Assembly: GCF_003026815.1 (NCBI RefSeq)
Contig: NZ_PYOG01000001.1
Location: 248,001 to 312,000 of the forward strand
Reading direction: 5' to 3'
Length of the DNA: 64,000 nt
From: Photobacterium damselae
Lineage (GTDB): Bacteria; Pseudomonadota; Gammaproteobacteria; Enterobacterales; Vibrionaceae
Part shown: in pieces, positions 18,821 through 28,734 of the stretch
Layout of the letters: every line of letters starts with the position of its first letter
Position numbering within the stretch: the stretch's first letter is position 1
Program-made: the position numbers and the translations under genes
The notes under the pieces: generated by a model
What the model was told of the DNA's origin: nothing
Seen by the model: the letters and a program-made list of their open reading frames with translations, nothing else
Database searches by the model: none

Positions 18821-19969
18821 TTATTTCAAGCTTGCCGAATTAGGTGACATTTTTTCTAATAAGCCCATTACTCGCTCTTCAAATAATGGTTTTCGCCACG
18901 TTTTTAGCATTTCTGGGCGTTTATCTTCCGCATATTGATGCTTCCAAGCCCAAGACAATACTTGATGAATCTGCTTTTTTGATGCCAGAAATTCAGGCGC
19001 TAAACCCGTTTTCTTCTCGACATCAACTACGACATCTTTCAGACGTTTAACCGCCTGTTTGTATCCAGCGAAATCGACCAGTCGTTGAATTTTATCTGGA
19101 TAATCAAACGCTGACATCGAATCCACATCATACACCATCTTTAATAGACGATTTGCATGACGTTGGATCTCCATCGGTTCAAAGCCTTCTTTTTCCATTA
19201 CAGCTTTGGACTTAATGTTATAGCGAGCAATTTTCCATAAATTCAGTTCTTTTACGATAAAGTTAACCGCAATATCACGTTTTTGTGATTCTAATACACG
19301 CCATGCGGCTAATTTTTGCAATATAGCTAATTGCTTTGGATTTAATTGCCATGCGTTCTTAATATTTAAATACGCTTTGCTTGGATCGGCTTGTTTTACT
19401 CGTTTAAGCATAGTAGCGTTACACTCTTGCTCTAACGCTTTGCAATATCCAGCGGCCCCTACTTTTTCTAACAAAGTTTCATACAGAGGCAATAAATAAA
19501 ATACATCAGCTGCTGCGTAATTTAATTGGCGATCCGTCAGTGGACGAGCAAGCCAATTTGTACGAGCTTCACCTTTATCAAGCTCAACACCCACATACTC
19601 TTTAACTAGGGCTCCAAAACCTGTCGAGACACCGTGACCTAAAAAAGCCGCCATAAGTTGGGTATCAAGCATAGGTACAGGCAGGCATCCAGCATGATGC
19701 TGAAACACTTCCAAATCTTCACCACAAGCGTGCAGCACTTTCATAACTGACTGATCGCGTAGTAAATCCCATAATGGCTCCATGTCTTCAATTGCTAAAG
19801 GATCAATCAAAGAGAGTTGTTTGCCATCAAATAGCTGAATCAAACCCAATTTAGGATAAAGTGTACGTGTACGAACAAACTCAGTATCAAGCATGATAGC
19901 AGGCGCAGAAGACGCCGCTTGGCATACCATCTTTAAGTCGGCAGTGGTCGTAATAATTGTAAATTCCAA
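18821..19969 (-). CDS. rnd: Ribonuclease D
   Basis: A 3'-5' exoribonuclease that trims tRNA precursors and other small RNAs. The 382-residue product has the DEDD exonuclease motifs: MLDTEFVRTRT (Exo I, about 26), LHACGEDLEVF (Exo II, about 79) and LNYAAADVFYL (Exo III, about 149). An HRDC domain follows at about 210-290 (LAAWRVLESQKRDIAVNFIV). It is close to the E. coli length and convergent with minCDE. Confidence 0.95.
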   Translation of the reverse strand: MEFTIITTTADLKMVCQAASSAPAIMLDTEFVRTRTLYPKLGLIQLFDGKQLSLIDPLAIEDMEPLWDLLRDQSVMKVLHACGEDLEVFQHHAGCLPVPMLDTQLMAAFLGHGVSTGFGALVKEYVGVELDKGEARTNWLARPLTDRQLNYAAADVFYLLPLYETLLEKVGAAGYCKALEQECNATMLKRVKQADPSKAYLNIKNAWQLNPKQLAILQKLAAWRVLESQKRDIAVNFIVKELNLWKIARYNIKSKAVMEKEGFEPMEIQRHANRLLKMVYDVDSMSAFDYPDKIQRLVDFAGYKQAVKRLKDVVVDVEKKTGLAPEFLASKKQIHQVLSWAWKHQYAEDKRPEMLKTWRKPLFEERVMGLLEKMSPNSASLK

Positions 19970-20050
19970 AATAAACCTTTTACTTTGTTACCAAACCAAC
20001 CGCATTAAGTAATACCTAATATCCTTTTTGTATTACTTAATGCCATTGGT

Positions 20051-20083
20051 AAAAAAGAAAAAATGCCGACTAATTAGCCGGCA
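20051..20083 (-). terminator. Terminator of fadD
   Basis: Minus-strand stem TGCCGGCT / AGTCGGCA, with one G-U pair that favours this strand, followed by a run of Ts. Confidence 0.85.
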
Positions 20084-20134
20084 CTCTGTATATTCACAAT
20101 TGTAACCGATCCCTTTTTCGGGTGGTACATTTGT

Positions 20135-21829
20135 TTATGCGTTTGTCTTTTCTGCCAGTTTTTTATCTGACTCTTCACGTAGAACTCGACGTAAGATTTT
20201 ACCTACATTCGATTTTGGCAGTTCTTCGTGGAATTCAACAATTTTAGGGATCTTATAACCCGTTAAGTGTTCTCGACAATGCGCAATCAATTCTTCACGA
20301 GTTAAACTTGGATCACGTTTAACTACACAAAGCTTAACAATCTCGCCAGACACATCATGAGCTTGACCGATTGCAGCCACTTCCATCACTTTACCGTGTA
20401 GAGCAACCACATCTTCAATCTCATTCGGGTAGACATTAAAGCCTGAAACTAAAATCATATCCTTCTTACGATCCACAATGTGCATGAAACCATCATCATC
20501 GAAGCGAACGATATCACCTGTTGATAACCAACCATCGTCAGTTAGCACTTCTTTGGTTGCTTCAGGACGCTGCCAGTAACCTTTCATCACCTGTGGACCG
20601 CGAACTTGTAGCTCACCCGTTCCATCCATACCTACTTCGTTACCTTCATCATCAATTAGACGTACTTCTGTTGAAGGAACAGGGAGACCGATCGAACCGT
20701 TATATTGAGTTAGATCGTATGGATAAGCAGCCACCAGCGGAGAACATTCTGTTAAACCGTAACCTTCTAATAGGTAGTTACCCGTAATATTCTGCCATTT
20801 CTCTGCGACTGCGCGTTGTACGGCCATACCGCCACCAACCGATAGACGAAGGTTTGAGAAATCAAGCTCGTGGAAATCTTCGTTATTCACTAACGCATTA
20901 AAGAGTGTGTTAACACCGGTAATTGCTGTAAACGGATAACGCTGCAGTTCTTTAATAAAGGTTGGAATATCACGAGGGTTAGTGATCAATAAGTTCTGAC
21001 CACCCATTTCTAGAATCAGTAAGCAGTTAACGGTTAACGCAAATACATGATATAGAGGTAAAGCCGTTACAATCAGTTCACGACCTTCAGTTAATACAGG
21101 GCCATAAGCACCTTTAGCCTGCATCACATTCGATACCATATTATGATGCGTTAACATCGCTCCTTTTGCTACCCCAGTCGTACCACCGGTGTATTGCAAA
21201 AATGCCATATCTTCGCCTGAGATAAATGGCTTCACATACTGCATTCTACGACCTTTGCGTAGAGCCATACGCATAGATGTTGCGTGAGGTAGGTGATATT
21301 TCGGTACCATCTTCTTGATGTATTTAACAACAAAGTTAACTAAAGTACCTTTAGGACGAGAAAGCTGATCACCTAAACGTGTTAAAATAACATGCTCAAC
21401 GCTTGTATCTTTAACAACGGCTTCCAAAGTATGAGCAAAGTTAGACACGATAACGATCGCTTTTGCGCCCGCATCGTTTAACTGATGTTCTAATTCTCGC
21501 GGTGTGTATAGTGGGTTTACATTTACAACCACACAACCTGCACGCAAAATACCAAAAATAGCAATTGGGTATTGCAGTAAATTTGGCATCATGACCGCAA
21601 CACGATCACCTTTTTGTAGTTTAAGATCATTTTGCAAATAAGCAGCAAATGCTCGGCTACGTTCTTCTAATTTGCGGAAGGTCATCACCTGCCCCATATT
21701 AATAAACGCGGTTTGATCTGCATACTTTTGTACTGACTGCTCAAACATATCAACCAATGATGAATACATGTCTGGGTTGATTTCTGCCGGTACATCTTCC
21801 GGATAGCGGCTAAGCCAAACCTTATCCAC
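20135..21829 (-). CDS. fadD: Long-chain fatty acid-CoA ligase FadD
   Basis: Activates imported long-chain fatty acids to acyl-CoA with ATP at the inner membrane, the entry step of beta-oxidation. The product has 564 residues. Signatures: the AMP-binding loop [16 protein letters not shown] (about 210-225) and [14 protein letters not shown]. The FACS motif runs [11 protein letters not shown]...[20 protein letters not shown], and the adenylation lysine is in [11 protein letters not shown] near the C-terminus. The start is read as GTG 21829 ([10 protein letters not shown], as E. coli MKKVWLNRYP), seven bases after AAGGAG; a GTG two codons upstream is only one base from that SD. Confidence 0.95.
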   Translation of the reverse strand: MDKVWLSRYPEDVPAEINPDMYSSLVDMFEQSVQKYADQTAFINMGQVMTFRKLEERSRAFAAYLQNDLKLQKGDRVAVMMPNLLQYPIAIFGILRAGCVVVNVNPLYTPRELEHQLNDAGAKAIVIVSNFAHTLEAVVKDTSVEHVILTRLGDQLSRPKGTLVNFVVKYIKKMVPKYHLPHATSMRMALRKGRRMQYVKPFISGEDMAFLQYTGGTTGVAKGAMLTHHNMVSNVMQAKGAYGPVLTEGRELIVTALPLYHVFALTVNCLLILEMGGQNLLITNPRDIPTFIKELQRYPFTAITGVNTLFNALVNNEDFHELDFSNLRLSVGGGMAVQRAVAEKWQNITGNYLLEGYGLTECSPLVAAYPYDLTQYNGSIGLPVPSTEVRLIDDEGNEVGMDGTGELQVRGPQVMKGYWQRPEATKEVLTDDGWLSTGDIVRFDDDGFMHIVDRKKDMILVSGFNVYPNEIEDVVALHGKVMEVAAIGQAHDVSGEIVKLCVVKRDPSLTREELIAHCREHLTGYKIPKIVEFHEELPKSNVGKILRRVLREESDKKLAEKTNA

Positions 21830-22007
21830 TTGCACTCTCCTTATAAGAATTAGACGCGATAGTCTTTATTATTCTGGTGTAATAAATACAGTTTATTGGA
21901 TTATTACAGCACATTTATACGAATATCAGTACGTTAAAGCTCAACTTCAATAGTAAAGTTTGATGTTGATAACTATATTGTCACACTGATGTAATCTTTG
22001 TTGTCAC

Positions 22008-22910
22008 CTATGTCTTAGAAATAAACTCTTTTACATAGTACGCAACGGCCTCACTACTCTCTAAATGGCAATGATGGCCACCTTTCACTTGAACTTGTTC
22101 TAGATTACGAAACCACGAATGAGATGTTTGTGGAGCTCGTAAATAATCAAAGCCATGTTCACCCACAATTGAGAAAACGGGGCACTCGATGCCTTCGATA
22201 ATATTTTTCACTTGATTAGAAGACATTCGAAATAGCGATTCACAGCGCAATTTAGGATCATGTCGCCAAAACCAATCTTGCTGATCGAGATAGCATCCAC
22301 GTTCGACTACTTGCTCCAATAGTTCAGGTTTGAGTTGATTCGCCTTTGCTCTCATCGCAAGCGCTTCTGAAAAACTCAAAAATCCCTTTGGTTCTCTTTG
22401 TAAGCGACGACGACTCAATTTACGGCTGGCGACACCTTTTTGTAAGCGCTTAAGTGTATTACTTTCGCTCTCAAATAAAGGAGTCAAACCTTCAATAGCA
22501 ATCACTGCCTGTATATGTTCAGGCATCATAGCCCCAATACTATTGGCTATAATTGCGCCCAATGAGTGACCCAGTAAAATAATAGGCTGCTCAGTACTGG
22601 ATAATTGTTCAACCAGTTGTGAAATATCATCAAGATAATCGACAAAATGATAGAAATTATCTGTGCTGCGGTGGTGTGATAATCCATGACCCGGTAAGTC
22701 AACAGCTATCATTTGATAATAAGGACGAAGATGTTGAATTAAAGGGATAAACGTCGCTGCATTATCTTGCCAACCATGAAACATCAGAATGAGCGGTGCG
22801 TCAGTTTTTGCCACCGAACTATTCTTACTACCATTAGTTTTATCAAACTCAAAAGAGCAAAAACCAGCTAACTGAAGCTCAGCTAACTGGAATTGAATAT
22901 CAAATACCAT
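22008..22910 (-). CDS. Alpha/beta-fold hydrolase
   Basis: A 300-residue serine hydrolase of the alpha/beta fold. LMFHGWQDNAATF (about 44) carries the oxyanion loop, the nucleophile elbow is LLGHSLGAIIA (about 113-123), the acid is probably in FSIVGEHGFDYL (about 247), and the catalytic His is in KGGHHCHLESSE (about 277). The substrate is unknown. It follows slp by six bases and is part of a leftward gene set with slp; the order fadD / hydrolase / slp is conserved in vibrios. Confidence 0.85.
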   Translation of the reverse strand: MVFDIQFQLAELQLAGFCSFEFDKTNGSKNSSVAKTDAPLILMFHGWQDNAATFIPLIQHLRPYYQMIAVDLPGHGLSHHRSTDNFYHFVDYLDDISQLVEQLSSTEQPIILLGHSLGAIIANSIGAMMPEHIQAVIAIEGLTPLFESESNTLKRLQKGVASRKLSRRRLQREPKGFLSFSEALAMRAKANQLKPELLEQVVERGCYLDQQDWFWRHDPKLRCESLFRMSSNQVKNIIEGIECPVFSIVGEHGFDYLRAPQTSHSWFRNLEQVQVKGGHHCHLESSEAVAYYVKEFISKT

Positions 22911-22916
22911 ATCTAC

Positions 22917-23474
22917 CTAAGGAGTCACTCGTTGAATGACTTGCCCTCTCATTGGTCCTCGGTAAGGATAATTACGCCAATAGCGATGACAGTAACGACC
23001 AAAACAAGGCGGATATACATCATCAATTCTAACTTCTTGATGTACTTGCCAGATCTGGTCACCAGTGGCATCAATCACGGGAAAGTTATAATCAAATTCC
23101 CCCACTTTGCCTTTTTCCATACCTCGGAAATGTCCAACCACTGAGACTAAACGCCCTGGCGCATATTCCATTGGTTCAAGAAATCCGTTTTCATAGGCAA
23201 TAAACCGACCTTGCGGTTTCGCGCCAAGAACTGGACGTCCATCAGAAGTAAGTGGCATTGCAGATATTTCAAGTCGAGTCTGATTTTCCTCATTTTTAAT
23301 AGAGGCAATAACACCACCTAAGCGGACTTCTTGTCCTTGCATTAATTCAGGCGTAGCAATCAAACTCTGCACATTCGTAATCGGCTTGTCCGAAGCGGTC
23401 TGTAGACTTTCTGGCACGGCGGAGCAGCCTACCATAAACAGTAAGATCCCCCCAAGAAATAGCGTTCTATACAT
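22917..23474 (-). CDS. Slp family outer-membrane lipoprotein
   Basis: A 185-residue lipoprotein of the Slp (starvation-inducible outer membrane lipoprotein) family. The signal peptide MYRTLFLGGILLFMVGCS ends in a lipobox with the modified Cys at about residue 17. The Slp domain follows, with LMQGQEVRLGGVIASIKNEENQTRLE and PGRLVSVVGHFRG. Ser at +2 after Cys fits outer-membrane sorting. ATG 23474 lies five bases after AGGAG; an upstream in-frame start (23489) would spoil the signal peptide. Confidence 0.87.
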   Translation of the reverse strand: MYRTLFLGGILLFMVGCSAVPESLQTASDKPITNVQSLIATPELMQGQEVRLGGVIASIKNEENQTRLEISAMPLTSDGRPVLGAKPQGRFIAYENGFLEPMEYAPGRLVSVVGHFRGMEKGKVGEFDYNFPVIDATGDQIWQVHQEVRIDDVYPPCFGRYCHRYWRNYPYRGPMRGQVIQRVTP

Positions 23475-23581
23475 AACCTCTCCTATCATAAATGTCTAAT
23501 AATCAGCCAAAATAGACATCTTGTTCAATTTTATTCTCAATTACGACCACAAATATGAGGTTTCATTCCGCAGTTCCTACT

Positions 23582-23603
23582 GATAATGAGAATAGATTTC
23601 GTA
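23582..23603. promoter_or_regulatory. Candidate Fur box upstream of slp
   Basis: GATAATGAGAATAGATTTC (23582-23600) agrees with the 19-bp Fur consensus at 14 positions by my alignment. It lies about 110 bases before the slp ATG and just after the stop of the small gene upstream. Weak right half; not proven. Confidence 0.3.
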
Positions 23604-23616
23604 TTAACTGGAGGGA

Positions 23617-23907
23617 TTAGACCAGAATATTGACTCCAATTAATTGAGACAGTTGCTCTTTAGCCCCATAGTGCAGTACCTGCTGATAATGGTTAAGGGC
23701 AGAGCCAACCTTTGGAGAGACCTGATCATACTGTACGGGCTGATACGTTTGCTGAACACTAGATAAATGATGAGAAAGCGCAAGAGATGATGGGCGAGAT
23801 GAGGACGAAGGAGCAGAGGTATGAGCTATTGCAGCTGGTTTGCCAGATATTTTTTTCGTGGCTGAAGATAAAACATCAATTTGTGGTAATCGGGAACTGA
23901 TCTGCAT
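23617..23907 (-). CDS. Small hypothetical protein, Ser-rich
   Basis: A 96-residue product I do not assign to a family. It begins MQISSRLPQIDVLSSATKK, has a Ser/Ala/His-rich low-complexity middle (SAPSSSSRPSSLALSHHLSSV), and ends in a predicted helical part SALNHYQQVLHYGAKEQLSQLIGVNILV. No signal peptide or transmembrane segment is visible, so it is probably cytoplasmic and partly disordered. ATG 23907 follows AGAGG. V. cholerae also has a small unknown between slp and tsaB, so a conserved gene is likely. It could be transcribed with tsaB, although a perfect hairpin separates the two. Confidence 0.65.
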   Translation of the reverse strand: MQISSRLPQIDVLSSATKKISGKPAAIAHTSAPSSSSRPSSLALSHHLSSVQQTYQPVQYDQVSPKVGSALNHYQQVLHYGAKEQLSQLIGVNILV

Positions 23908-23926
23908 AACCACCTCTTAATATTCT

Positions 23927-23955
23927 GGGTAAGTAGCTCAGAAAACTACTTACCC
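23927..23955. repeat. Perfect 10-bp hairpin between tsaB and the small gene
   Basis: GGGTAAGTAG / CTACTTACCC with a nine-base loop. No T-run follows on either strand, so it is not a standard intrinsic terminator. Confidence 0.6.
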
Positions 23956-23966
23956 TAATAATATGC

Positions 23967-24668
23967 TTATTCGCGGCCTGGAAGTTTCTTCCATGTTACC
24001 GTGTCGCGAAGATAAACAGGACTTGCTTCTTCAGCAGGAACCATTTCACCACGAGCAAAAGCAAACTGAGCTAAAAATGCCATATCTTGAGCTTCTGGAT
24101 AAAGCATAGCACCCGTTTTCAGCTCTAGAGGCAGATTGCTCATCTCTTCAGCATAGCTTTCCCAGCCTGTGCCTGCCGTTAGCCAGATACCAGACTCAGT
24201 TTGAACCATCTCAGGTAATGCTTTTGGTTCAATAACCAGTTCAGCGCCAAGAACAGCCCAATCCCCATCTTGTTGGCGTTGGTATTGTCCCCAGTACACT
24301 TCACCCATGCGAGCATCAATAGCTGCGACAACTTGCTCAGCTTGTTCTGTACGATAAGAGCCTTGAGCCATTGCCGCCAGTGTTGAAACACCAATCATAG
24401 GCAGATCAGCACCAAAGGCTAACCCTTGCGCAATACCGATACCGATACGAACACCGGTAAAACTACCAGGTCCACGGCCATAAGCCAGCGCATCCAGTTG
24501 ATTTAATTTAACGCCAGCTTCTGCTAGAACGCTATCAACCATAGGTAGAATCTTTGTTGTATGTTCACGAGGTGCATATTCACAACGTGCAATAACCTCA
24601 TTACCCATAATAAGGGCAACAGAACAATTTTCAGTTGCTGTATCAACAGCGAGAATTTTGGTGCTCAT
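23967..24668 (-). CDS. tsaB: tRNA t6A modification protein TsaB
   Basis: Scaffold subunit of the TsaBDE complex that adds threonylcarbamoyl to A37 of ANN-decoding tRNAs. The 233-residue ASKHA-fold protein has [19 protein letters not shown] (phosphate-1-like) and the family hallmark [16 protein letters not shown] (about 62-77), and is otherwise family length. Its ATG directly abuts the yoaA stop (TGAATG), indicating co-transcription and coupling with yoaA. Confidence 0.94.
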   Translation of the reverse strand: MSTKILAVDTATENCSVALIMGNEVIARCEYAPREHTTKILPMVDSVLAEAGVKLNQLDALAYGRGPGSFTGVRIGIGIAQGLAFGADLPMIGVSTLAAMAQGSYRTEQAEQVVAAIDARMGEVYWGQYQRQQDGDWAVLGAELVIEPKALPEMVQTESGIWLTAGTGWESYAEEMSNLPLELKTGAMLYPEAQDMAFLAQFAFARGEMVPAEEASPVYLRDTVTWKKLPGRE

Positions 24669-26627
24669 TCAAGCCTCTGAATGTTGGTTGTCATTTACTT
24701 GCTCAACCTCATTATTGGTGAGCAGTGACAAAAAGTTCTCCACTTCATCAACGCTTCGTGTTCGTGGAATCGGTGGCAAACTACGTAAAAAGACTGCGCC
24801 ATAGGGCCGTGTAACCAGACGATTATCGCAGATCACCAGAACCCCTTTATCTTGCTCATCACGGATCAATCGACCCACACCCTGTTTTAATGTAATCACA
24901 GCGTCAGGAATTTGTACCTGAGCAAAAGGATCACCCCCTCGAACTTGGCAATCCTCGATTCGGGCTTTAAGCAGAGGATCATCTGGCGCAGTAAAGGGCA
25001 ATTTATCGATAATAACACAACTTAATGCTTGTCCTCTAACATCAATCCCTTCCCAAAACGCTCCAGTTGCAATTAGCAGTGCATTGCCCAATTCTAAATA
25101 TTCAGCCAATAATTTTTGTTTGGTCATTTCACCTTGAGCAAGAACAGGTAAATCTAAGCTTTGACGGAAACCTTCGGCTAAATCTCGAACCATCTGATGA
25201 GAAGTACAAAGAAAGAAGCATCGTCCACCATTAGACTGAATAAGGGGTGTCAACATGGTCACGAGTTTATCGGCCAAGCCATAGCTATTTGGTTCGGGCA
25301 AAAAGCGAGGTACGCACAATAGAGCTTGTTGCTGATAATCAAAAGGGCTCTCTAACGAAAATTGCTCAATAGGCTTAAGACCTAAACGTTGACTAAAATG
25401 GCTAAAATCGCCATCCACAGCGAGCGTCGCCGAAGTAAATATCCATGCCCCTTTCTTCTGTTCGATCTGCTCATGAAATTTATCAGCAACCGATAACGGC
25501 GTAATATTTAAGCTAAAATGGCGAGGAGTACATTCATACCAATACGAATAACCCGTAATACTGGTATCACATAACCGATTAAGTTTGCCCTTTAATAGCG
25601 TTGCCCGTTCAAAAGCCGTATCAAGCAATTGGCTACGACCTAAACAGAGTTTAAGGACATCATAGGTCAGCTCTAACGCATCTTGTAAGCGAGTTAATTC
25701 TCGACTCACCGCAGGAACTTTAACCGCTTCACGCCAGTTACCACGAAAACCAGGATCCCCTAGTATAATGCGTAAATCAAAAGCCGCTTGAGCCAATCTA
25801 TCAGCCGTTTTTTGGAGCTGGCGCATGTCTTTCGCTTCTGTGCGATAACCTATTTCAATATCTTTTGCTAGGTCTTGTACTTGGCGGCTAGTAAAGCTTT
25901 GACCAAAATATTGACTGGCAATATCTGGGATTTGATGGGCTTCATCAAAAATAAAATTATCCGCCTCAGGGATCAACTCGCCAAAGCCAGTTTCTTTTAT
26001 TGCCAGATCGGCAAGAAATAAATGGTGGTTAACGACAACCACATCCGCTTCCATCGCTTTCTTACGTGCCTTCATCACAAAACAGTCATCATAATAAGGA
26101 CACTCTCGTCCCAGACAATTATCATTGGTGGAAGTAATAAGCGGAATAATAGGGCTATCTTCAGCCAGTTCGTCACACTCGCCCAAGTCCCCAGTTTTTG
26201 ATGCAGAAGACCAAGAGCGAATCTTAACCAGTTGAGTTAACTGTGTAGGATCAGTATGAACGCCATGACTTTCAACAGTCTGTCTTGCCAATCGGTCTAA
26301 ACACAAATAGTTTGCGCGTCCTTTTAACAATGCAACAGGCCCTGTAAAACCAATAGCTTCGGTCATCAAGGGTAGATCTCGATGGAAAAGCTGTTCCTGT
26401 AAACTTTTTGAACCCGTACTGATAATGGTTTTCTTACCACTGGCTAAAGCCGGAATCAGGTAAGCAAACGTCTTTCCGGTTCCGGTGCCAGCTTCAACAA
26501 CTAACTGCCCTTGTTGTTTAATCGCATTAGCAACTGCTGTCGCCATCTCTATTTGAGGCTGTCGGGCTTGAAATCCAGGAATGGCTTTCGCTAAAGCCCC
26601 ACCAGGAGCAAAAAACTTGGCAATCAT
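24669..26627 (-). CDS. yoaA: DinG-family ATP-dependent helicase YoaA
   Basis: A 652-residue superfamily-2 DNA helicase of the XPD/DinG group, linked in E. coli to replication repair. Motifs: Walker A EAGTGTGKTFAYL (about 42), a four-cysteine iron-sulfur cluster region (YLCLDR ... NCLGRECPYYDDCF, about 110-187), DEAH box FDEAHQIPD (about 218), and motif VI QGVGRLIRDEQDKG near the C-terminus. No LexA box was found upstream. Immediately followed by tsaB. Confidence 0.93.
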   Translation of the reverse strand: MIAKFFAPGGALAKAIPGFQARQPQIEMATAVANAIKQQGQLVVEAGTGTGKTFAYLIPALASGKKTIISTGSKSLQEQLFHRDLPLMTEAIGFTGPVALLKGRANYLCLDRLARQTVESHGVHTDPTQLTQLVKIRSWSSASKTGDLGECDELAEDSPIIPLITSTNDNCLGRECPYYDDCFVMKARKKAMEADVVVVNHHLFLADLAIKETGFGELIPEADNFIFDEAHQIPDIASQYFGQSFTSRQVQDLAKDIEIGYRTEAKDMRQLQKTADRLAQAAFDLRIILGDPGFRGNWREAVKVPAVSRELTRLQDALELTYDVLKLCLGRSQLLDTAFERATLLKGKLNRLCDTSITGYSYWYECTPRHFSLNITPLSVADKFHEQIEQKKGAWIFTSATLAVDGDFSHFSQRLGLKPIEQFSLESPFDYQQQALLCVPRFLPEPNSYGLADKLVTMLTPLIQSNGGRCFFLCTSHQMVRDLAEGFRQSLDLPVLAQGEMTKQKLLAEYLELGNALLIATGAFWEGIDVRGQALSCVIIDKLPFTAPDDPLLKARIEDCQVRGGDPFAQVQIPDAVITLKQGVGRLIRDEQDKGVLVICDNRLVTRPYGAVFLRSLPPIPRTRSVDEVENFLSLLTNNEVEQVNDNQHSEA

Positions 26628-26886
26628 AAGAAAACTATTGGTTATCCATACAGGTTTTGACGTAGCATTATGCCAATTTTCCTAATTACCAGCCAGTTTA
26701 TCGCTCAATTACTTTTTGAAATCCCCGACGATTTATTAAAAATTCAAACCAAAGAAAGAATTAGAATGTTTTGACCCCGTCATGTTTTCAGAGTAAAAAA
26801 TGAAGACCACAAGCAGAAAACTATGCAAAAAACTATAGAGACAGAGTTTCAAACATTCTGGCTTAGAAATAGAAACAGGGATGAAA

Positions 26887-27720
26887 ATGGAAAAGAAAAC
26901 ACTGCTTACCGATTGCTCTGATGATCTAGGATTAATCGCTAAAATCACCAATATCTGTCATAAGCATCAGCTCAACATTATTAATAATAAAGAATTTGTT
27001 GATAACACCAATAATCAATTCTTTATGCGAACCGAACTCGAAGGCTATTTTAACGACAATACTTTTTTAGCCGATCTCGACAAAGCCCTACCTAATGGAA
27101 GTCGTCGCCGCTTAATAAACAATGATCGCAAACGTATTGTTATCATGGTAACCAAAGAGGCTCATTGCCTTGGTGATATTTTAGTCAAAGCCTTTGATGG
27201 CACTTTGGATGTTGAAATTGCCGCAGTTGTTGGCAATTATGATACGCTGCAAAATCTTACCGAAAAGTTTGATATTCCGTACCACCACGTTAGCCACGAA
27301 GGTTTAAGCCGTGAAGAACACGAGGCTCAGCTATTACAAACCGTGCAGCAATATGATCCAAACTATGTGGTACTCGCAAAATACATGCGAATTCTAACCC
27401 CTAATTTTGTCGCAGCTTTTCCTCATAAGATCATTAATATTCATCACAGCTTTTTACCCGCTTTTATTGGGGCAAAACCTTATCAACAAGCATTTGAGCG
27501 TGGCGTTAAAATTATTGGGGCAACCGCGCACTTTGTTACTAATGATTTGGATGAAGGGCCGATTATTACTCAAAATGTCATTCCAGTTGATCACACGTTC
27601 AGCGCAACAGAAATGGCAAAATCAGGACGCGATGTAGAAAAATCAGTGCTCAGTAAAGCGTTAGGTTTAGTTCTTGATGATCGTGTTTTTGTACACGGAA
27701 ATCGAACCGTCATCTTATAG
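26887..27720 (+). CDS. purU: Formyltetrahydrofolate deformylase PurU
   Basis: Hydrolyses 10-formyl-THF to formate and THF, balancing one-carbon units and supplying formate for PurT. The 277-residue product has an N-terminal ACT domain (about 1-80, CSDDLGLIAKITNICHKHQLN). The formyltransferase-fold domain follows, with the catalytic His in NIHHSFLPAFIGAKPY (about 210) and Asp in LDEGPIITQ (about 240). ATG 26887 is six bases after GGG; ATG 26881 directly abuts it. Confidence 0.95.
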   Translation: MEKKTLLTDCSDDLGLIAKITNICHKHQLNIINNKEFVDNTNNQFFMRTELEGYFNDNTFLADLDKALPNGSRRRLINNDRKRIVIMVTKEAHCLGDILVKAFDGTLDVEIAAVVGNYDTLQNLTEKFDIPYHHVSHEGLSREEHEAQLLQTVQQYDPNYVVLAKYMRILTPNFVAAFPHKIINIHHSFLPAFIGAKPYQQAFERGVKIIGATAHFVTNDLDEGPIITQNVIPVDHTFSATEMAKSGRDVEKSVLSKALGLVLDDRVFVHGNRTVIL

Positions 27721-27756
27721 CGACACAAAACCACACATAACTGCACAACAACATAT

Positions 27757-27800
27757 CGTATCCCTGTACTTCAATTAAGCTAGGGATACGAATTCCAATT
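27757..27800. terminator. Probable terminator between purU and yecM
   Basis: 9-bp perfect stem CGTATCCCT (27757-27765) / AGGGATACG (27782-27790), 16-base loop, moderately T-rich plus-strand tail. Lies between converging genes. Confidence 0.5.
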
Positions 27801-27810
27801 TCTTTAAACG

Positions 27811-28395
27811 CTATTCAGACTCACTTTCTAACACAGCTTTAAGAGAGCAAGGATGCAATTTAATACACACTCCGTCTTTCTTAAACGCAATCGTTGGATT
27901 TGGTAAGCGCTCTTTTTCCCCAGCAGGAGAACTTGCTTTGACCTTAACCTGCTTTTCTTCAAACCCTGACCAATCAAGACTTGGTAACTGCTCTGCCAAA
28001 TGTTGCTTTAACTCATCGGTTGTTCGCGCATTCGATGGAATCACAAACTCAATATGCTCCCACCCCTGCTGTGGATAGATCTTATTACTAGGGTAAGGAA
28101 GCTCTAATGCTTCAATAGTCCAATCACCTACCTGCAATGGCTGCGTAAAACCAATCACGATAATTGGACGGCCATTAATCCAATTATTTGACCATTCAAT
28201 ACCATATTCGAGCCAAGCTTGGTGTAATAACTCAGCATCTGCATAATTATTTACTCGCAAAGCAATGTGATCGGCCTTGTATTCAGTAAGAGAAATATTT
28301 AGCTCTTGTAACAAGCTTGTGATCTTATTCATAAAAGCAGGCAGATTTGCCAACATTTGCTCAGGATGTAGGCCAATTTCTTTCAATTTTTGCAT
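27811..28395 (-). CDS. yecM: YecM family VOC-fold protein
   Basis: A 194-residue protein of the YecM family with a vicinal-oxygen-chelate type fold (HIALRVNNYADAELLHQAW, GWEHIEFVIPS, then GVCIKLHPCSLKAVLES). Its His/Glu residues could hold a metal ion, but no substrate is known. It is divergent from argS as in E. coli, which supports the orthology. GGAG lies seven bases before ATG. Confidence 0.88.
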   Translation of the reverse strand: MQKLKEIGLHPEQMLANLPAFMNKITSLLQELNISLTEYKADHIALRVNNYADAELLHQAWLEYGIEWSNNWINGRPIIVIGFTQPLQVGDWTIEALELPYPSNKIYPQQGWEHIEFVIPSNARTTDELKQHLAEQLPSLDWSGFEEKQVKVKASSPAGEKERLPNPTIAFKKDGVCIKLHPCSLKAVLESESE

Positions 28396-28567
28396 GTTTT
28401 TTCTCCAGTTCTTATTACGCCTGCCAAAAATGCATAATTATCCATAGTTTTACTGATTGCTATAGTTTACACCAGATAATGGCAGGCCAGATACCATCTA
28501 ACCTCATGCATATTTTTCAGCAAAATTAGATAACGAAAAAAAAATCACATTAAGAGGGATTTTCGGG

Positions 28568-28598
28568 TTGCCAAAGTACCTTAACTTGTGGGTATTAT
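28568..28598 (+). promoter_or_regulatory. Possible argS promoter
   Basis: TTGCCA (28568-28573) and TATTAT (28593-28598) resemble -35 and -10 boxes, but the 19-bp spacing is long. A second -10-like TATACT occurs at 28630-28635. Confidence 0.35.
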
Positions 28599-28605
28599 TA
28601 GGGTA

Positions 28606-28647
28606 ATGCATACCTTTTATCGAAGAGGCTATACTCTCATCATGTGA
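28606..28647 (+). other. Possible argS leader peptide with tandem Arg codons
   Basis: A 13-codon ATG frame (MHTFYRRGYTLIM, stop TGA 28645-28647) with adjacent CGA AGA codons ends eight bases before the large hairpin in the argS leader. The Shine-Dalgarno is poor (GGGT two bases before ATG), so translation is doubtful. Confidence 0.3.
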
Positions 28648-28654
28648 GGCGGCC

Positions 28655-28734
28655 CCGTCAAAAATACTCACGATAGTTTCACTGAGTAAAAAACGCTCAA
28701 TAATAGCGAAAATATTCGTGATTATTTTTGACGG
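28655..28734 (+). repeat. Long imperfect inverted repeat in the argS leader
   Basis: Left arm CCGTCAAAAATACTCACGA (28655-28673) and right arm TCGTGATTATTTTTGACGG (28716-28734) pair at 18 of 19 positions. A further TTTC / GAAA continues the stem inward. The loop holds smaller repeats (ACTCA / TGAGT, CGCT / AGCG). A second hairpin, CGCTAA / TTAGCG, follows at 28764-28783. Confidence 0.75.

Noticed and set aside
21836..22007. A FadR operator upstream of fadD
   Set aside because: Only a short CTGGT core is visible; the rest of the operator consensus is missing.
26628..26886. A LexA box between yoaA and purU
   Set aside because: ACCTGTAT near 26650 has no second half at the proper spacing.
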